Part shown: one piece after another, positions 52,318 to 63,569 of the stretch
Numbering within the stretch: the first letter of the stretch is position 1
How the letters are laid out: each line of letters starts with the position of its first letter
From: Burkholderiales bacterium RIFCSPLOWO2_12_FULL_65_40
GTDB taxonomy: Bacteria; Pseudomonadota; Gammaproteobacteria; Burkholderiales; Burkholderiaceae_C
Assembly (NCBI GenBank): GCA_001770955.1
Contig: MESL01000044.1
Location: 32,272-96,271, forward strand
Reading direction: 5' to 3'
DNA length: 64,000 nucleotides
Translations under genes and position numbers: made by a program
The notes under the pieces: model-generated
Told to the model about the DNA's origin: nothing
Seen by the model: only the letters and a program-made list of their open reading frames with translations
Database searches by the model: none

Positions 52318-52677
52318 ATGATTCCTTTCAGCAAATCCATTGCCGTCCTGGTCGCCAGCGGTATCCTGACCGCCTGCGCTACGGCCGGCAAAGATATCTC
52401 GGCCAGCTATGTGTCGCCCATGCAGTACGCCAATTACGACTGCGAACAACTGCGCTCGGAGTCCATGCGCATCAGCGGCCGTGTCAACCAGCTCACAGGC
52501 AGATTGGATGAGGCCGCCAGCAACGACAAGGCGATCGCTGGAGTCGGAATCATCCTTTTTTGGCCTGCGCTCTTCGCTCTGGGGGGTACCAAACAGCAAG
52601 AAGCGGAACTGTCACGCCTGAAGGGTGAATACGACGCGATCGAGGCGACGGCTACAACCAAGAAATGCGCAGCATGA
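52318..52677 (+). CDS. Uncharacterised lipoprotein
   Basis: 119 aa with lipobox LTAC (Cys20). The mature sequence has YVSPMQYANYDCEQLRSESM and one short hydrophobic stretch (GVGIILFWPALFALGG) near residue 76-91. I recall widespread small lipoproteins with this YxSPxxYxxxDC start, but no function is known to me. Start has CTCGGAG upstream. Overlaps the next lipoprotein gene by an ATGA. Confidence 0.75.
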   Translation: MIPFSKSIAVLVASGILTACATAGKDISASYVSPMQYANYDCEQLRSESMRISGRVNQLTGRLDEAASNDKAIAGVGIILFWPALFALGGTKQQEAELSRLKGEYDAIEATATTKKCAA

Positions 52678-53213
52678 TGACCCGAGCCCTTCACCTGATA
52701 GCAGGCGCGTCATTGCTGGCCTTGCTCGCAGGCTGCGCCACGCCCGCAGCAGTCAGCAACATGAGCGTCTACTCCAGCCAACGCACAGCGCCTGCCTCGT
52801 TAAAAAACGCCATCTCCGTGGCCGATGTGACAGGTGGCCGGGAAACGAATCCGCTGTGGGTATCGCAGGTGTCCAGCGAAGCCTTCCGCAGCGCACTGGA
52901 AGACTCCCTGGCAAACGCAGGTGTGTTCGAACGCGTGCTGTCTGCCAGCAAATACCGGTTGATTGCAAACCTGAACCAGCTGGAACAGCCTGCTTTTGGC
53001 ATTGACATGACCGTGACGTCATCCATCAAGTACACCGTCGTCGATACCAAAACCGGCAAGGACGTGTACTCACGGCTGATCCGCGCACCATTTACCGCTG
53101 GTTTTTCCGACTCGCCCTTGGGGGCCACCCGGGTGCGCATTGCAACCGAGGGATCCATCAAGAAGAATATCGAGATGCTCATCAATGACCTGCTCATGAT
53201 GAAGACCGATTGA
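52674..53213 (+). CDS. Uncharacterised lipoprotein (partner of the gene at 52318)
   Basis: 179 aa starting MMTRALHLIAGASLLALLAGC (lipobox Cys). The mature part has a beta-rich pattern (VADVTGGRETNPLWVSQVSS, TVTSSIKYTVVDTKTGKDVY) and no obvious domain. It overlaps the preceding lipoprotein gene, so the two are co-made. ATGs at 52674 and 52677 are both possible; the longer frame start at 52665 is less likely. Confidence 0.75.
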   Translation: MMTRALHLIAGASLLALLAGCATPAAVSNMSVYSSQRTAPASLKNAISVADVTGGRETNPLWVSQVSSEAFRSALEDSLANAGVFERVLSASKYRLIANLNQLEQPAFGIDMTVTSSIKYTVVDTKTGKDVYSRLIRAPFTAGFSDSPLGATRVRIATEGSIKKNIEMLINDLLMMKTD

Positions 53214-53512
53214 TACCCCACCTATCCAAACCCTGTCAGGTCCGCAACTTGCAAGAATTCCTAATGCAAGTTGCCGAAGTTGCCGAACCGAAGGTAAGCC
53301 CAAGCAAAGAGCTTGGTCGAGGGGTCTGCGGTGAAGTAAGCCCCGGTATTTGTCCACGGGGACGGGCTTGCTTTGATTTGCAATCAAAAAGCCATCTGGA
53401 GCTTTCTAGATAAGCGCGAGCGGCTATGGTTTTTGTACTGCTTTTCGACCTGCCCAGCTTAACTACAACCATCGCAATATACTAGCGCCATATACATCCC
53501 GAAAGGATTGTC
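53214..53512. other. Accessory intergenic patch before vapB
   Basis: Mostly non-coding. Contains a TTGCAAGAATTC/GTTGCCGAAGTTGCCGA patch of short repeats and a copy of the dispersed repeat at 53381-53436. The vapBC promoter lies at the end: ATATAC repeats at 53477 and 53490, 13 bp apart, may be the VapB operator. Confidence 0.5.
53381..53436 (+). repeat. Dispersed repeat before vapB
   Basis: AGCCATCTGGAGCTTTCTAG then ATAAGCGCGAGCGGCTATGG and a TTTTTG end. Confidence 0.7.
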
Positions 53513-53746
53513 ATGGCCATCAGCTCCGTCTTTATCAACAACCGCACGCAAGCCGTGCGCTTGCCCGTCGAGTTGCGCCTGCCGGAGGGCGTGCGCAAGG
53601 TGGAAGTGCGCGCCAGGGGGAATGAACGCATCATCTCGCCCGTGGGCCAGACTTGGGACAGCTTTTTTCTGGATGGCCCGGCGGTCAGTGAAGATTTTTT
53701 GCCAGAGCGCGCCCCGCAGCCCCTCGGTGAGCGGGAGCCTCTCTGA
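53513..53746 (+). CDS. vapB: VapB-family antitoxin
   Basis: 77 aa with an N-terminal SpoVT/AbrB-like DNA-binding fold (MAISSVFINNRTQAVRLPVE, a standard VapB opening) and a charged C-terminal tail (WDSFFLDGP...) that would occupy the toxin's groove. It precedes vapC, sharing one base (TGATG) so the pair is coupled. Preceded by AAAGGA. Confidence 0.9.
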   Translation: MAISSVFINNRTQAVRLPVELRLPEGVRKVEVRARGNERIISPVGQTWDSFFLDGPAVSEDFLPERAPQPLGEREPL

Positions 53747-54156
53747 TGCTGCGCTACCTGCTCGATACGAACATCGTCATCTACGTGTTGAAGCGGCGCC
53801 CCATCGAGGTGCTCTCGCTCTTCAACGAGAATGCCAGCCGCATGGCGATTTCGGCAATCACGCTGTCGGAACTTTTCCACGGTGCAGAAAAAAGCACACG
53901 GGTGAGCGACAACCTGGTCGCCATTGAAGACTTTTGCAGTCGTCTGGAGGTTCTGCCGTATGGCGCCAAGGCTGCGCAGCACTATGGCGCCATTCGTGCG
54001 GGCCTGGAGAAGACCGGGCAGCCGATTGGCGTCAACGATTTGCACATCGCCGCCCATGCGCGCAGCGAGGGGCTCGTTGTGGTGACCAACAACGTCGGCG
54101 AGTTTGCCCGCGTCCCTGCACTGCAGGTGGAAAACTGGGTTCAGTCACGCAACTGA
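53746..54156 (+). CDS. vapC: VapC-family toxin, PIN domain ribonuclease
   Basis: 136-aa PIN-domain endoribonuclease. The acidic metal-binding residues are visible in YLLDTNIVIYVLKRRP (Asp7), ITLSELFHGAEKS (Glu) and GVNDLHIAAHARSEGL (Asp). It starts on the last base of vapB. Forms a type II toxin-antitoxin module in an accessory patch between two conserved regions. Confidence 0.93.
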   Translation: MLRYLLDTNIVIYVLKRRPIEVLSLFNENASRMAISAITLSELFHGAEKSTRVSDNLVAIEDFCSRLEVLPYGAKAAQHYGAIRAGLEKTGQPIGVNDLHIAAHARSEGLVVVTNNVGEFARVPALQVENWVQSRN

Positions 54157-54247
54157 ACAGCAGGCATCACCTGTGCCTCACCCTGTGGCGCAGGCGATGA
54201 TGTGATGACTTTTCAGCGTATGCAGTGACGCTGAACAACCCTTGCAA

Positions 54248-54302
54248 TTTCAAGTCAAATTGGCCTCCAGCGCTTGCAAATAAAGCGCTAGCAGCTATCA
54301 AC
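54248..54302 (+). repeat. Dispersed repeat before the ilvD terminator
   Basis: TTGGCCTCCAGCGCTTGCAA then ATAAAGCGCTAGCAGCTATC; well preserved. Confidence 0.8.
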
Positions 54303-54310
54303 AACAGAGC

Positions 54311-54345
54311 AAAAAGAAAACCCGCCGGTGGAGAAGCCGGCGGGT
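54311..54345 (-). terminator. Rho-independent terminator after ilvD
   Basis: Stem CCCGCCGG / CCGGCGGG around TGGAGAAG. On the minus strand the T-run follows (AAAAAGAAAA on the plus strand), so it ends the leftward ilvD transcript. Confidence 0.85.
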
Positions 54346-54378
54346 CTGTATGCACAGCGCCTGGGCGCCGGGCGGGTG

Positions 54379-56235
54379 TCAGTCCAGCAGCGACAGATCG
54401 CGCACCGCGCCCTTGTCGGCCGACATCACCAGCTTGGCGTAGGCCTTGAGGGCGGCGGACACCTTGCGGGGCCGGGGCTGCGCGGGCTTCCAGCCCTTCG
54501 CGTCCTGCTCGGCGCGGCGGCGCGCCAATTCCTCGTCGGACAGCAGCACGTCGATGCGGCGGTTCGGGATGTCGATGCGGATGCGGTCGCCGTTGCGCAC
54601 CAGGCCGATGGCGCCGCCGGCTGCTGCCTCGGGCGAGCAGTGGCCGATTGACAGGCCGGAGGTGCCGCCCGAGAAGCGGCCGTCGGTCAGCAGCGCGCAG
54701 GCCTTGCCCAGGCCCTTGGACTTGATGTACGAGGTGGGGTAGAGCATTTCCTGCATGCCGGGGCCGCCCTTGGGGCCTTCGTAGCGCACGATCACCACAT
54801 CGCCGGCCTTGACCTTGTCATCGAGAATGTTGGCCACGGCCTCATCCTGAGATTCGGTGACATGGGCCGGGCCCTCAAACACCATCAGGGCATCGTCCAC
54901 ACCAGCGGTCTTGACCACGCAGCCGTTCAGCGCGATGTTGCCCACCAGCACCGCCAGGCCGCCCTCTTGCGAGAAGGCGTGGTCGCCAGAGCGGATGCAG
55001 CCCTGCGCGCGGTCGAGGTCCAGGCTGGGCCAGCGGGTGCTCTGGCTGAACGCCGTCTGGGTGGGAATACCGGCAGGGCCTGCCAGATAGAAGGTTTTGA
55101 CGGCTTCGGACGGGTTGCGGGCAATGTCCCACTCGTCCAGCGCGTCTTTGAGCGTGGGGGCGTACACGGTGGGCGTGTCGGTGTGCAGCTTGCCGGCGCG
55201 GTCGAGCTCACCCAGGATCGCCATGATGCCGCCGGCGCGGTGCACGTCTTCGATGTGGTACTTGTCGGTGTTGGGCGCCACCTTGCACAGCTGGGGCACA
55301 ACGCGCGAGAGGCGGTCGATGTCTGCCATGGTGAAGTCGATCTCGGCCTCCTGGGCAATGGCGAGGATGTGCAGGATGGTGTTGGTCGAGCCGCCCATGG
55401 CGATGTCCAGCGTCATGGCGTTCTCGAAGGCCTTGAAGCCCACCGAGCGCGGCAATACGCGGCTGTCGTCCTGCTCGTAGTAGCGCTTGCACAGGTCCAC
55501 CACCAGACGGCCGGCGCGCTTGAAGAGCTGTTCGCGGTCGGAGTGCGTGGCCAGCGTGGTGCCGTTGCCAGGCAGCGAGAGGCCTAGGGCCTCGGTCAGG
55601 CAGTTCATGGAGTTGGCTGTGAACATGCCCGAGCAGGAGCCGCAGGTGGGGCAAGCGCTGCGCTCCACCTCAGCCACATCGGCATCGGACGCTGAATCGT
55701 CGGCCGCCATCACCATGGCATCGATCAGGTCGAGCTTTTTGAACGTCAGGGCGTGGGTGCCGGGCGTGGCCAGTTGGACCTTGCCCGCTTCCATCGGCCC
55801 GCCCGAGACGAACACCACGGGGATGTTGACGCGCATGGCGGCCATCAGCATGCCGGGGGTGATCTTGTCGCAATTCGAGATGCACACCATGGCGTCGGCG
55901 CAGTGCGCATTGACCATGTATTCGACCGAGTCGGCAATGATGTCACGGCTGGGCAGCGAATACAGCATGCCATCGTGGCCCATGGCAATGCCGTCGTCCA
56001 CGGCGATGGTGTTGAACTCCTTGGCCACGCCGCCCGCGGCCTCGATTTCGCGCGCCACGAGCTGGCCCATGTCCTTCAGGTGCACATGGCCGGGGACGAA
56101 TTGCGTAAAGGAATTGACCACCGCGATGATGGGCTTCTGAAAATCATCGTCCTTCATGCCGGTGGCACGCCAGAGCGCGCGCGCACCCGCCATGTTGCGC
56201 CCGGCGGTGGAGGTTTTGGAACGGTAGGCTGGCAT
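54379..56235 (-). CDS. ilvD: Dihydroxy-acid dehydratase
   Basis: Iron-sulfur enzyme of valine, leucine and isoleucine synthesis. The 618-aa sequence matches the usual ~616. Cluster cysteines are seen in [20 protein letters not shown] and [20 protein letters not shown]. The C-terminal [20 protein letters not shown] is the family signature. Start [17 protein letters not shown] is typical. Monocistronic, closed by its own terminator. Confidence 0.96.
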   Translation of the reverse strand: MPAYRSKTSTAGRNMAGARALWRATGMKDDDFQKPIIAVVNSFTQFVPGHVHLKDMGQLVAREIEAAGGVAKEFNTIAVDDGIAMGHDGMLYSLPSRDIIADSVEYMVNAHCADAMVCISNCDKITPGMLMAAMRVNIPVVFVSGGPMEAGKVQLATPGTHALTFKKLDLIDAMVMAADDSASDADVAEVERSACPTCGSCSGMFTANSMNCLTEALGLSLPGNGTTLATHSDREQLFKRAGRLVVDLCKRYYEQDDSRVLPRSVGFKAFENAMTLDIAMGGSTNTILHILAIAQEAEIDFTMADIDRLSRVVPQLCKVAPNTDKYHIEDVHRAGGIMAILGELDRAGKLHTDTPTVYAPTLKDALDEWDIARNPSEAVKTFYLAGPAGIPTQTAFSQSTRWPSLDLDRAQGCIRSGDHAFSQEGGLAVLVGNIALNGCVVKTAGVDDALMVFEGPAHVTESQDEAVANILDDKVKAGDVVIVRYEGPKGGPGMQEMLYPTSYIKSKGLGKACALLTDGRFSGGTSGLSIGHCSPEAAAGGAIGLVRNGDRIRIDIPNRRIDVLLSDEELARRRAEQDAKGWKPAQPRPRKVSAALKAYAKLVMSADKGAVRDLSLLD

Positions 56236-56457
56236 GGTGATTCTTCGTCCGTGGGAATACTGGGGAATTGAGATGGAAAATCTGATGGATTATGTCCCAC
56301 AGGCCTGTTGCGGGAGGGATGCGCCCGTGGCCCGGCACACCGCAAACAGGGACAAACAGCGCGCTCGCAGCCGGATTGGGGTCCAGTTGGCCTGCCCGCC
56401 CTCCGTGCACGGGAGGGCGCATGGCGCCACAGCGTGCGCCAGACGAGAAAGCCGCAG

Positions 56458-56700
56458 TCAGCGAGGCTTGCGGGGGCGCATGCCCATGGCCTCTTTCTGC
56501 TTGTCGATGCGCTCCTGCTTGCGCTCGTCCATTTTTTCCATGGCCTTGCGCTTGGTGTAACCCGTTGAATCCGCCCAGGCCCACCACAGAATGGTGAGCG
56601 CGAAGGGCGAAAGAACCCACCACCACGACCAGGCGGCCACGGGCCCGATTTCAAGGTACTTCAGAAGCGCCAGAATGATCCCCAGACCCAGCATGTACAT
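56458..56700 (-). CDS. Small Trp-rich membrane protein (TIGR04438-like)
   Basis: 80 aa; two membrane helices with many Trp (WSWWWVLSPFALTILWWAWA) and a charged, Lys/Glu-rich C-terminal helix KAMEKMDERKQERIDKQKEA. This is the family of small Trp-rich proteins typical of beta-proteobacteria, of unknown function. 222 bp upstream of ilvD, same strand. Confidence 0.85.
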   Translation of the reverse strand: MYMLGLGIILALLKYLEIGPVAAWSWWWVLSPFALTILWWAWADSTGYTKRKAMEKMDERKQERIDKQKEAMGMRPRKPR

Positions 56701-56802
56701 GGTTATCCCTCAAAAAAAGTGCGGAGATTATCGGATGCGGTCAACCTGAATCACTACAATTCCGTTATTAGCAATGTAACTCAACCCACAGGAAAGACCA
56801 CG

Positions 56803-57108
56803 ATGAAGCGTACTCTGATTGCCCTCGCCATGACGCTGTCTGTTGCAGCCCCCGCACTGGCTGACGAAGCGCTGGCCAAGTCGAAGAACTGCATGGCCTG
56901 CCATGCTGTTGACAAGAAGCTCGTGGGTCCTTCGTACAAGGACGTTGCCAAGAAGTACGCGGGTCAGAAGGACGCCGTGGACAAGCTGGCTGCCAAGATC
57001 ATCAAGGGTGGTTCGGGCGTCTGGGGTCCTGTGCCCATGCCTGCCAACACGCAAGTGAACGAAGCCGACGCCAAGAAGCTGGCGACCTGGGTTCTGGCCA
57101 CCAAGTAA
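56803..57108 (+). CDS. Class I cytochrome c (c551/c552 type)
   Basis: 101 aa precursor. Signal peptide MKRTLIALAMTLSVAAPALA, then a heme site CMACHAVDKK and the Met ligand in PVPMPANTQVNEADAKKL. Small periplasmic electron carrier; the cbb3 oxidase in the window is a plausible partner. The ATG at 56803 has AGGAAAG upstream; the frame open further left is not part of the protein. Confidence 0.95.
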   Translation: MKRTLIALAMTLSVAAPALADEALAKSKNCMACHAVDKKLVGPSYKDVAKKYAGQKDAVDKLAAKIIKGGSGVWGPVPMPANTQVNEADAKKLATWVLATK

Positions 57109-57142
57109 GCATTCCGTTCAGGGCGCACAGCGCCTTGCACCC

Positions 57143-57180
57143 ACGGCCACATCGCCTGCGTGATGTGGCCGTTTTGTTTT
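57143..57180 (+). terminator. Rho-independent terminator after cytochrome c
   Basis: ACGGCCACATC / GATGTGGCCGT (11 bp) with an 8-nt loop, followed by TTTGTTTT. Confidence 0.9.
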
Positions 57181-57553
57181 GTGCCCCCGCAATCACAAAA
57201 ACCCCGGGCATGAATACCAGGCCGGGGTATTGAAGCGGAAAGCTGTCGTCACGCACACCACTGCATGCGGGTGTTTTGCGGCGCCGTTCTGGATATATAT
57301 GGGGCCACGACTTTGAGCACGCACTCAGCCCGATTGACAGGCTTTTGCGGTCACTCATATGGATGCGCACTATGAGTGACCCCGTATCCGGCAAGCGCTG
57401 CGCGCGGGCGCCTTGCGGCGCCCTTCTGGATCAGTTGGTCTGGGCCAAACAGATTTCCGCCGGATTCTGTGGTCACATCACGTCGCTACGCGACATGAGT
57501 GTCCCCGAATCCCGCAAGAGCCACGCGCGGGCGCCTTGCGGCGCCCTTCTGGA
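57181..57553. repeat. Tandem hairpin repeats behind acs
   Basis: 373 bp without a gene. A 48-bp block (CGCGCGGGCGCCTTGCGGCG onward) occurs at 57401-57448 and 57525-57572; the second copy is the 3' end of acs, the first a duplicate, 124 bp away. A third, decayed copy is near 57277. Each unit carries a dyad: GGTCACTCATA / TATGAGTGACC (57349-57381) is perfect over 11 bp, the next is imperfect. Confidence 0.7.
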
Positions 57554-59548
<1,995 letters not shown>

Positions 59549-59670
59549 GTTTTGTCTCCTGAAGGTCGGTAAAGCCCCGACACTTTCAGCGCACGCACTT
59601 ACATGCCACTGACTGGCACGAATCTTACAGAAGCGACCGGGCACAACCCGCCGGGGTTGCGCCCTGTGGA

Positions 59671-60624
59671 TCAGCGCGCGAGCAGGCGCGCGCGGGCCGC
59701 TTCGTACTCGCTGCGCAGCCGTGCCACCAGCTCGGCAGCGCTGGTCACGGCGCGGATGGCACCAATGCCCTGGCCACAGCCCCAGATGTCTTTCCAGGCC
59801 TTGCGGTCGGTGCCGAAATTCATCTTGCTCGGGTCGGACACGGGCAGGTTCTCGGGGTCGAGCCCGGCAGCGCGGATGGATGGCGCGAGGTAGTTGCCAT
59901 GCACGCCGGTGAACAGGTTGCTGTAGATGATGTCGTCGGAAGATCCTTCGACGATGGCCTGTTTGTAGGCCTCGGCGGCACGCGCCTCGTGCGTCGCGAT
60001 GAAGGCCGAGCCGATGTAGGCGAAGTCGGCGCCCATGGCCTGGGCCGCCAGGATGGCACCACCCGAGGCAATGGAACCGGACAGCGCCAGCGGGCCGTCG
60101 AACCACTCACGCACTTCCTGGATCAGCGCAAACGGGCTCTTGACGCCTGCATGCCCCCCCGCACCGGCCGCCACGGCAATCAGGCCGTCAGCGCCCTTCT
60201 CCACGGCCTTGTGCGCGAACTTGTTGTTGATGATGTCGTGCAGCACGATGCCGCCCCAGGCGTGCACGGCCTGGTTCACATCCTCGCGCGCGCCCAGGCT
60301 GGTGATGACGATCGGCACCTTGTACTTGGCGCAGACCTGCATGTCGTGCTCCAGGCGGTCGTTGCTCTTGTGCACGATCTGGTTGATGGCAAACGGGGCC
60401 GAGGGTTGCTCGGGGTGCGCCTTGTCCCAGGCAGCCAGGGTTTCGGTGATTTCCGCGAGCCAGTCGTCCAGCAGCTCGGCCGGACGGGCATTGAGCGCGG
60501 GCATGGAACCCACGATGCCTGCCTTGCACTGCTCGATGACCAGCTTGGGGTTGCTGATGATGAACAGGGGCGAGCCGATGACGGGCAGCGAGAGCTTCTG
60601 CAGAACCGGGGGCAGCTTGGACAT
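59671..60624 (-). CDS. NAD(P)H-dependent flavin oxidoreductase / nitronate monooxygenase family
   Basis: 317 aa TIM-barrel FMN protein of the 2-nitropropane dioxygenase / YrpB family. FMN-binding segments include [40 protein letters not shown] and [20 protein letters not shown]. Members oxidise nitronates or have unknown physiological substrates. Between acs and an acyl-CoA dehydrogenase on the same strand, so it may belong to organic-acid metabolism. Confidence 0.9.
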   Translation of the reverse strand: MSKLPPVLQKLSLPVIGSPLFIISNPKLVIEQCKAGIVGSMPALNARPAELLDDWLAEITETLAAWDKAHPEQPSAPFAINQIVHKSNDRLEHDMQVCAKYKVPIVITSLGAREDVNQAVHAWGGIVLHDIINNKFAHKAVEKGADGLIAVAAGAGGHAGVKSPFALIQEVREWFDGPLALSGSIASGGAILAAQAMGADFAYIGSAFIATHEARAAEAYKQAIVEGSSDDIIYSNLFTGVHGNYLAPSIRAAGLDPENLPVSDPSKMNFGTDRKAWKDIWGCGQGIGAIRAVTSAAELVARLRSEYEAARARLLAR

Positions 60625-60649
60625 GGTGGCTTTCCGTTGAATCGAAAAT

Positions 60650-60705
60650 ATGAGTCAAATCAGCCTCAAGCGCTTTATCAACGGGCGCTATTAGCTATTA
60701 TTTAT
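60650..60705 (+). repeat. Dispersed repeat before the flavin oxidoreductase
   Basis: ATCAGCCTCAAGCGCTTTAT then GGGCGCTATTAGCTATTATT; moderately decayed. Confidence 0.65.
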
Positions 60706-60750
60706 ATAGCAACCCTACCCCCCTGCGATGCAGGGGGCCAGGGTACGGGC

Positions 60751-62541
60751 TCAGAACGAGTCCAGCGCAAGCGCTGTCACGCTCTCGGCGCCTTCGACGA
60801 TGCTGTCGCGCAGGCCCGGCGCCTTGACCAGGATGTGCTCGGCATAGAACTGCGCCGTGGCGATCTTGGCAGGCATGAAAGCCTCATCCTGTCCCTTCTG
60901 CAACAGGTCCTGGGCCACCAGCAGCGAGCGGCCCAGTTGCCAGCCAGCCACCAGGTTGCCCGCGAGCATCAGGTAGGGCACGCTGCCCGCGAACACGGCG
61001 TTGGGCGAAGCCTTGGCGCCGCCGCAGACGAAGTCCACCACGTCCAGATAGGCCTGGCGCGCGGCCGCCAGGCGCCGGGCCATGGCCAGGGCCGCGGGCG
61101 TGCCGCTGGCCTGCAACTCGGCTTCGGTCTTCTCGATCTGCGCGGCGATGGCGCGGGCCGACTGGCCACCGTCGCGCGCCGTCTTGCGGCCCACCAGGTC
61201 GTTGGCCTGGATGGCGGTGGTGCCTTCGTAGATGGTCAGAATCTTGGCGTCACGGTAGTACTGCGCTGCGCCCGTTTCCTCGATGAAGCCCATGCCACCG
61301 TGCACCTGCACGCCCAGGCTGGTGACCTCCAGGCTCATCTCGGTGCTGTAGCCCTTGACCAGCGGCACCATGAATTCATAGAAGGTGGCGTTGTCCTTGC
61401 GCACCTGTGCATCGGGGTGGTGGTGCGCCGCGTCGTAGGCGGCCGCCGCCGTGCTGGCCATGGCGCGGCAGCCTTCGGTGTAGGCGCGCATGGTCATGAG
61501 CATGCGCTTGACGTCGGGGTGGTGGATGATGGCGGCGCTGGCGTTGATGCTGCCGTCCACCGGGCGGCTCTGCACGCGGTCCTTGGCGTACTGCACGGCC
61601 TTCTGGTAGGCGCGCTCGGCGATGGCAACACCCTGCAGCCCGACGCCGTAGCGTGCGGCGTTCATCATGATGAACATGTATTCAAGGCCACGGTTCTCCT
61701 GGCCCACAAGGTAGCCCACGGCGCCGCCGTGGTCACCAAACTGCAGCACGGCCGTGGGGCTGGCCTTGATACCCAGCTTGTGCTCGATGCTCACGCAGTG
61801 CGCGTCATTGCGCGCGCCCAGCGAGCCATCCTTGTTCACGAGGAACTTGGGCACGACGAACAGGCTGATGCCCTTTACGCCCTCGGGCGCTCCCGCCACG
61901 CGGGCCAGCACCAGGTGGACGATGTTCTCGGCCATATCGTGCTCACCCCAGGTGATGAAGATCTTGGTGCCGAAAATTTTGTACGTGCCATCGGGCTGCG
62001 GATCGGCCTTGGTGCGCACCAGCGCCAGGTCAGAGCCGGCCTGCGGCTCGGTCAGGTTCATGGTGCCGGTCCATTGGCCGGAGATGAGCTTTTCGAGGTA
62101 GATCGCCTTGAGTTCGTCACTGCCGGCCGTCAGCAGCGCCTCGATGGCGCCGTCGGTCAGCAAGGGGCACAGCGCGAAGCTCATGTTGGAGCTGTTGAGC
62201 ATCTCCATGCAGGCCGCGCCAATGGTCTTGGGCAGGCCCTGGCCGCCAAAATCCTGCGGGTGCTGCAGGCCCTGCCAGCCGCCCTCGGTGAGCTGGCGGA
62301 AGGCCTCCTTGAAGCCCGGAGTGGCGGTGACCACGCCGTCCTTCCAGGATGACGGGTTCTTGTCGCCCTCGAAGTTCAGCGGAGCCAGCACGCCCTCGGT
62401 GAACTTGGCGCACTCTTCCAGCACGGCCTGCGCGGTATCAAAGCCTGCGTCTTCAAAGCCGGGGATCTGCGCGATCTGTTCGATGTGGGCCAGGTGCTGC
62501 ATGTTGAACAGCATGTCCTTGACGGGGGCGGTGTAGCTCAT
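60751..62541 (-). CDS. Acyl-CoA dehydrogenase (FadE/DmdC type, with C-terminal extension)
   Basis: 596-aa flavoenzyme longer than the usual ~380 aa because of a C-terminal domain (about 460-596). Core motifs are NLTEPQAGSDLALVRTKADP and ITWGEHDMAENIVHLVLARV. The catalytic Glu is in the canonical position: YRDAKILTIYEGTTAIQAND. Such long enzymes include DmdC-like methylmercaptopropionyl-CoA dehydrogenase and fatty-acid dehydrogenases; specificity is open. The ATG at 62541 gives MSYTAPVKDML. Its electron acceptor etfBA lies immediately upstream. Confidence 0.93.
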   Translation of the reverse strand: MSYTAPVKDMLFNMQHLAHIEQIAQIPGFEDAGFDTAQAVLEECAKFTEGVLAPLNFEGDKNPSSWKDGVVTATPGFKEAFRQLTEGGWQGLQHPQDFGGQGLPKTIGAACMEMLNSSNMSFALCPLLTDGAIEALLTAGSDELKAIYLEKLISGQWTGTMNLTEPQAGSDLALVRTKADPQPDGTYKIFGTKIFITWGEHDMAENIVHLVLARVAGAPEGVKGISLFVVPKFLVNKDGSLGARNDAHCVSIEHKLGIKASPTAVLQFGDHGGAVGYLVGQENRGLEYMFIMMNAARYGVGLQGVAIAERAYQKAVQYAKDRVQSRPVDGSINASAAIIHHPDVKRMLMTMRAYTEGCRAMASTAAAAYDAAHHHPDAQVRKDNATFYEFMVPLVKGYSTEMSLEVTSLGVQVHGGMGFIEETGAAQYYRDAKILTIYEGTTAIQANDLVGRKTARDGGQSARAIAAQIEKTEAELQASGTPAALAMARRLAAARQAYLDVVDFVCGGAKASPNAVFAGSVPYLMLAGNLVAGWQLGRSLLVAQDLLQKGQDEAFMPAKIATAQFYAEHILVKAPGLRDSIVEGAESVTALALDSF

Positions 62542-62571
62542 GGGGTTCTCCGGGGGATGCAAACGTCAAAA

Positions 62572-62600
62572 AAAAGGCATCGCAAGCGATGCCTTTTCGC
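62572..62600 (-). terminator. Rho-independent terminator after etfA
   Basis: Stem GGCATCG / CGATGCC around CAAG, with a long A-run on the plus strand, i.e. a T-run on the minus strand. Separates etfBA from the dehydrogenase, so that gene probably has its own promoter. Confidence 0.85.
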
Positions 62601-62613
62601 GCACGAAAGTGCT

Positions 62614-63546
62614 TTACAGGGCCTTGACCAGTTCCGGCACGGCCGTGAACAGGTCCGCCTCCAGGCCGTAGTCGGCCACGCTGAAGATCGGCGCTTCAGG
62701 GTCCTTGTTGATCGCCACGATCACCTTGGAGTCCTTCATGCCCGCCAGGTGCTGGATGGCGCCCGAGATGCCCGCTGCGATGTACAGCTGCGGTGCCACG
62801 ATCTTGCCGGTCTGGCCCACTTGCCAGTCGTTGGGCGCGTAGCCCGCGTCCACCGCTGCGCGGCTGGCACCCAAAGCGGCGCCCAGCTTGTCGGCCAGCG
62901 GCGTCATGACTTCGTCGAACTTTTCCTTGCTGCCCAGCGCACGGCCACCGGAGACGATGATCTTGGCGGCGGTCAGCTCGGGGCGGTCACTCTTGGTCAC
63001 TTCGCGGCCCACGAAGCTGGTCTTGCCGTTGGCAGCGGCAGCAGCCACGGTTTCCACAGCGGCGGCTCCGCCGGTGGCGGCTGCGGCGTCAAAGCCGGTG
63101 GTGCGCACGGTGATGACCTTGACGGTGTCGCTGCTTTGCACGGTGGCGATGGCGTTGCCGGCGTAGATCGGGCGCTCGAAGGTGTCGGGGCTGTCGATCT
63201 TGCTGATTTCGCTGATCTGCGCCACGTCGAGCTTGGCGGCCACGCGCGGAGCCACGTTCTTGCCACCGGCGGTGGCGGGGAACAGGATGTGGCTGTAGTT
63301 GCCGGCGATCTGGAGCACCTGGGCGGCGACGTTTTCGGCCAGGCCTTGTTCCAGGGCTGCGCCGTCGGCGTGGATCACCTTGGCAACGCCAGCAATCTGG
63401 GCGGCGGCTGCAGCGGCAGCGCCAGCGTTGTGGCCGGCGACGAGCACGTGCACGTCACCACCGCACTGGGCGGCTGCGGTGACGGTGTTGAGGGTGGCGC
63501 CCTTGAGGCTGGCGTTGTCGTGTTCTGCGATGACGAGTGCGGTCAT
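62614..63546 (-). CDS. etfA: Electron transfer flavoprotein subunit alpha
   Basis: 310 aa. FAD-binding C-terminal domain with [40 protein letters not shown] and [18 protein letters not shown]. Carries electrons from acyl-CoA dehydrogenases such as those at 43692 and 60751 to ETF-quinone oxidoreductase. Lies 23 bp after etfB. Confidence 0.97.
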   Translation of the reverse strand: MTALVIAEHDNASLKGATLNTVTAAAQCGGDVHVLVAGHNAGAAAAAAAQIAGVAKVIHADGAALEQGLAENVAAQVLQIAGNYSHILFPATAGGKNVAPRVAAKLDVAQISEISKIDSPDTFERPIYAGNAIATVQSSDTVKVITVRTTGFDAAAATGGAAAVETVAAAAANGKTSFVGREVTKSDRPELTAAKIIVSGGRALGSKEKFDEVMTPLADKLGAALGASRAAVDAGYAPNDWQVGQTGKIVAPQLYIAAGISGAIQHLAGMKDSKVIVAINKDPEAPIFSVADYGLEADLFTAVPELVKAL

Positions 63547-63569
63547 GTTCGTTTCCTTTGCCTGTGGCC

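Noticed and set aside
53214..53380. Short GTTGCCGAAGTTGCCGA repeats as a CRISPR or iteron-like array
   Set aside because: Only two adjacent units, no spacers, no cas genes or replication gene nearby.
59899..62352. About 817-aa plus-strand open frame opposite the flavin oxidoreductase and acyl-CoA dehydrogenase
   Set aside because: Antisense shadow; high His/Gly/Val composition typical of reverse-strand frames here.
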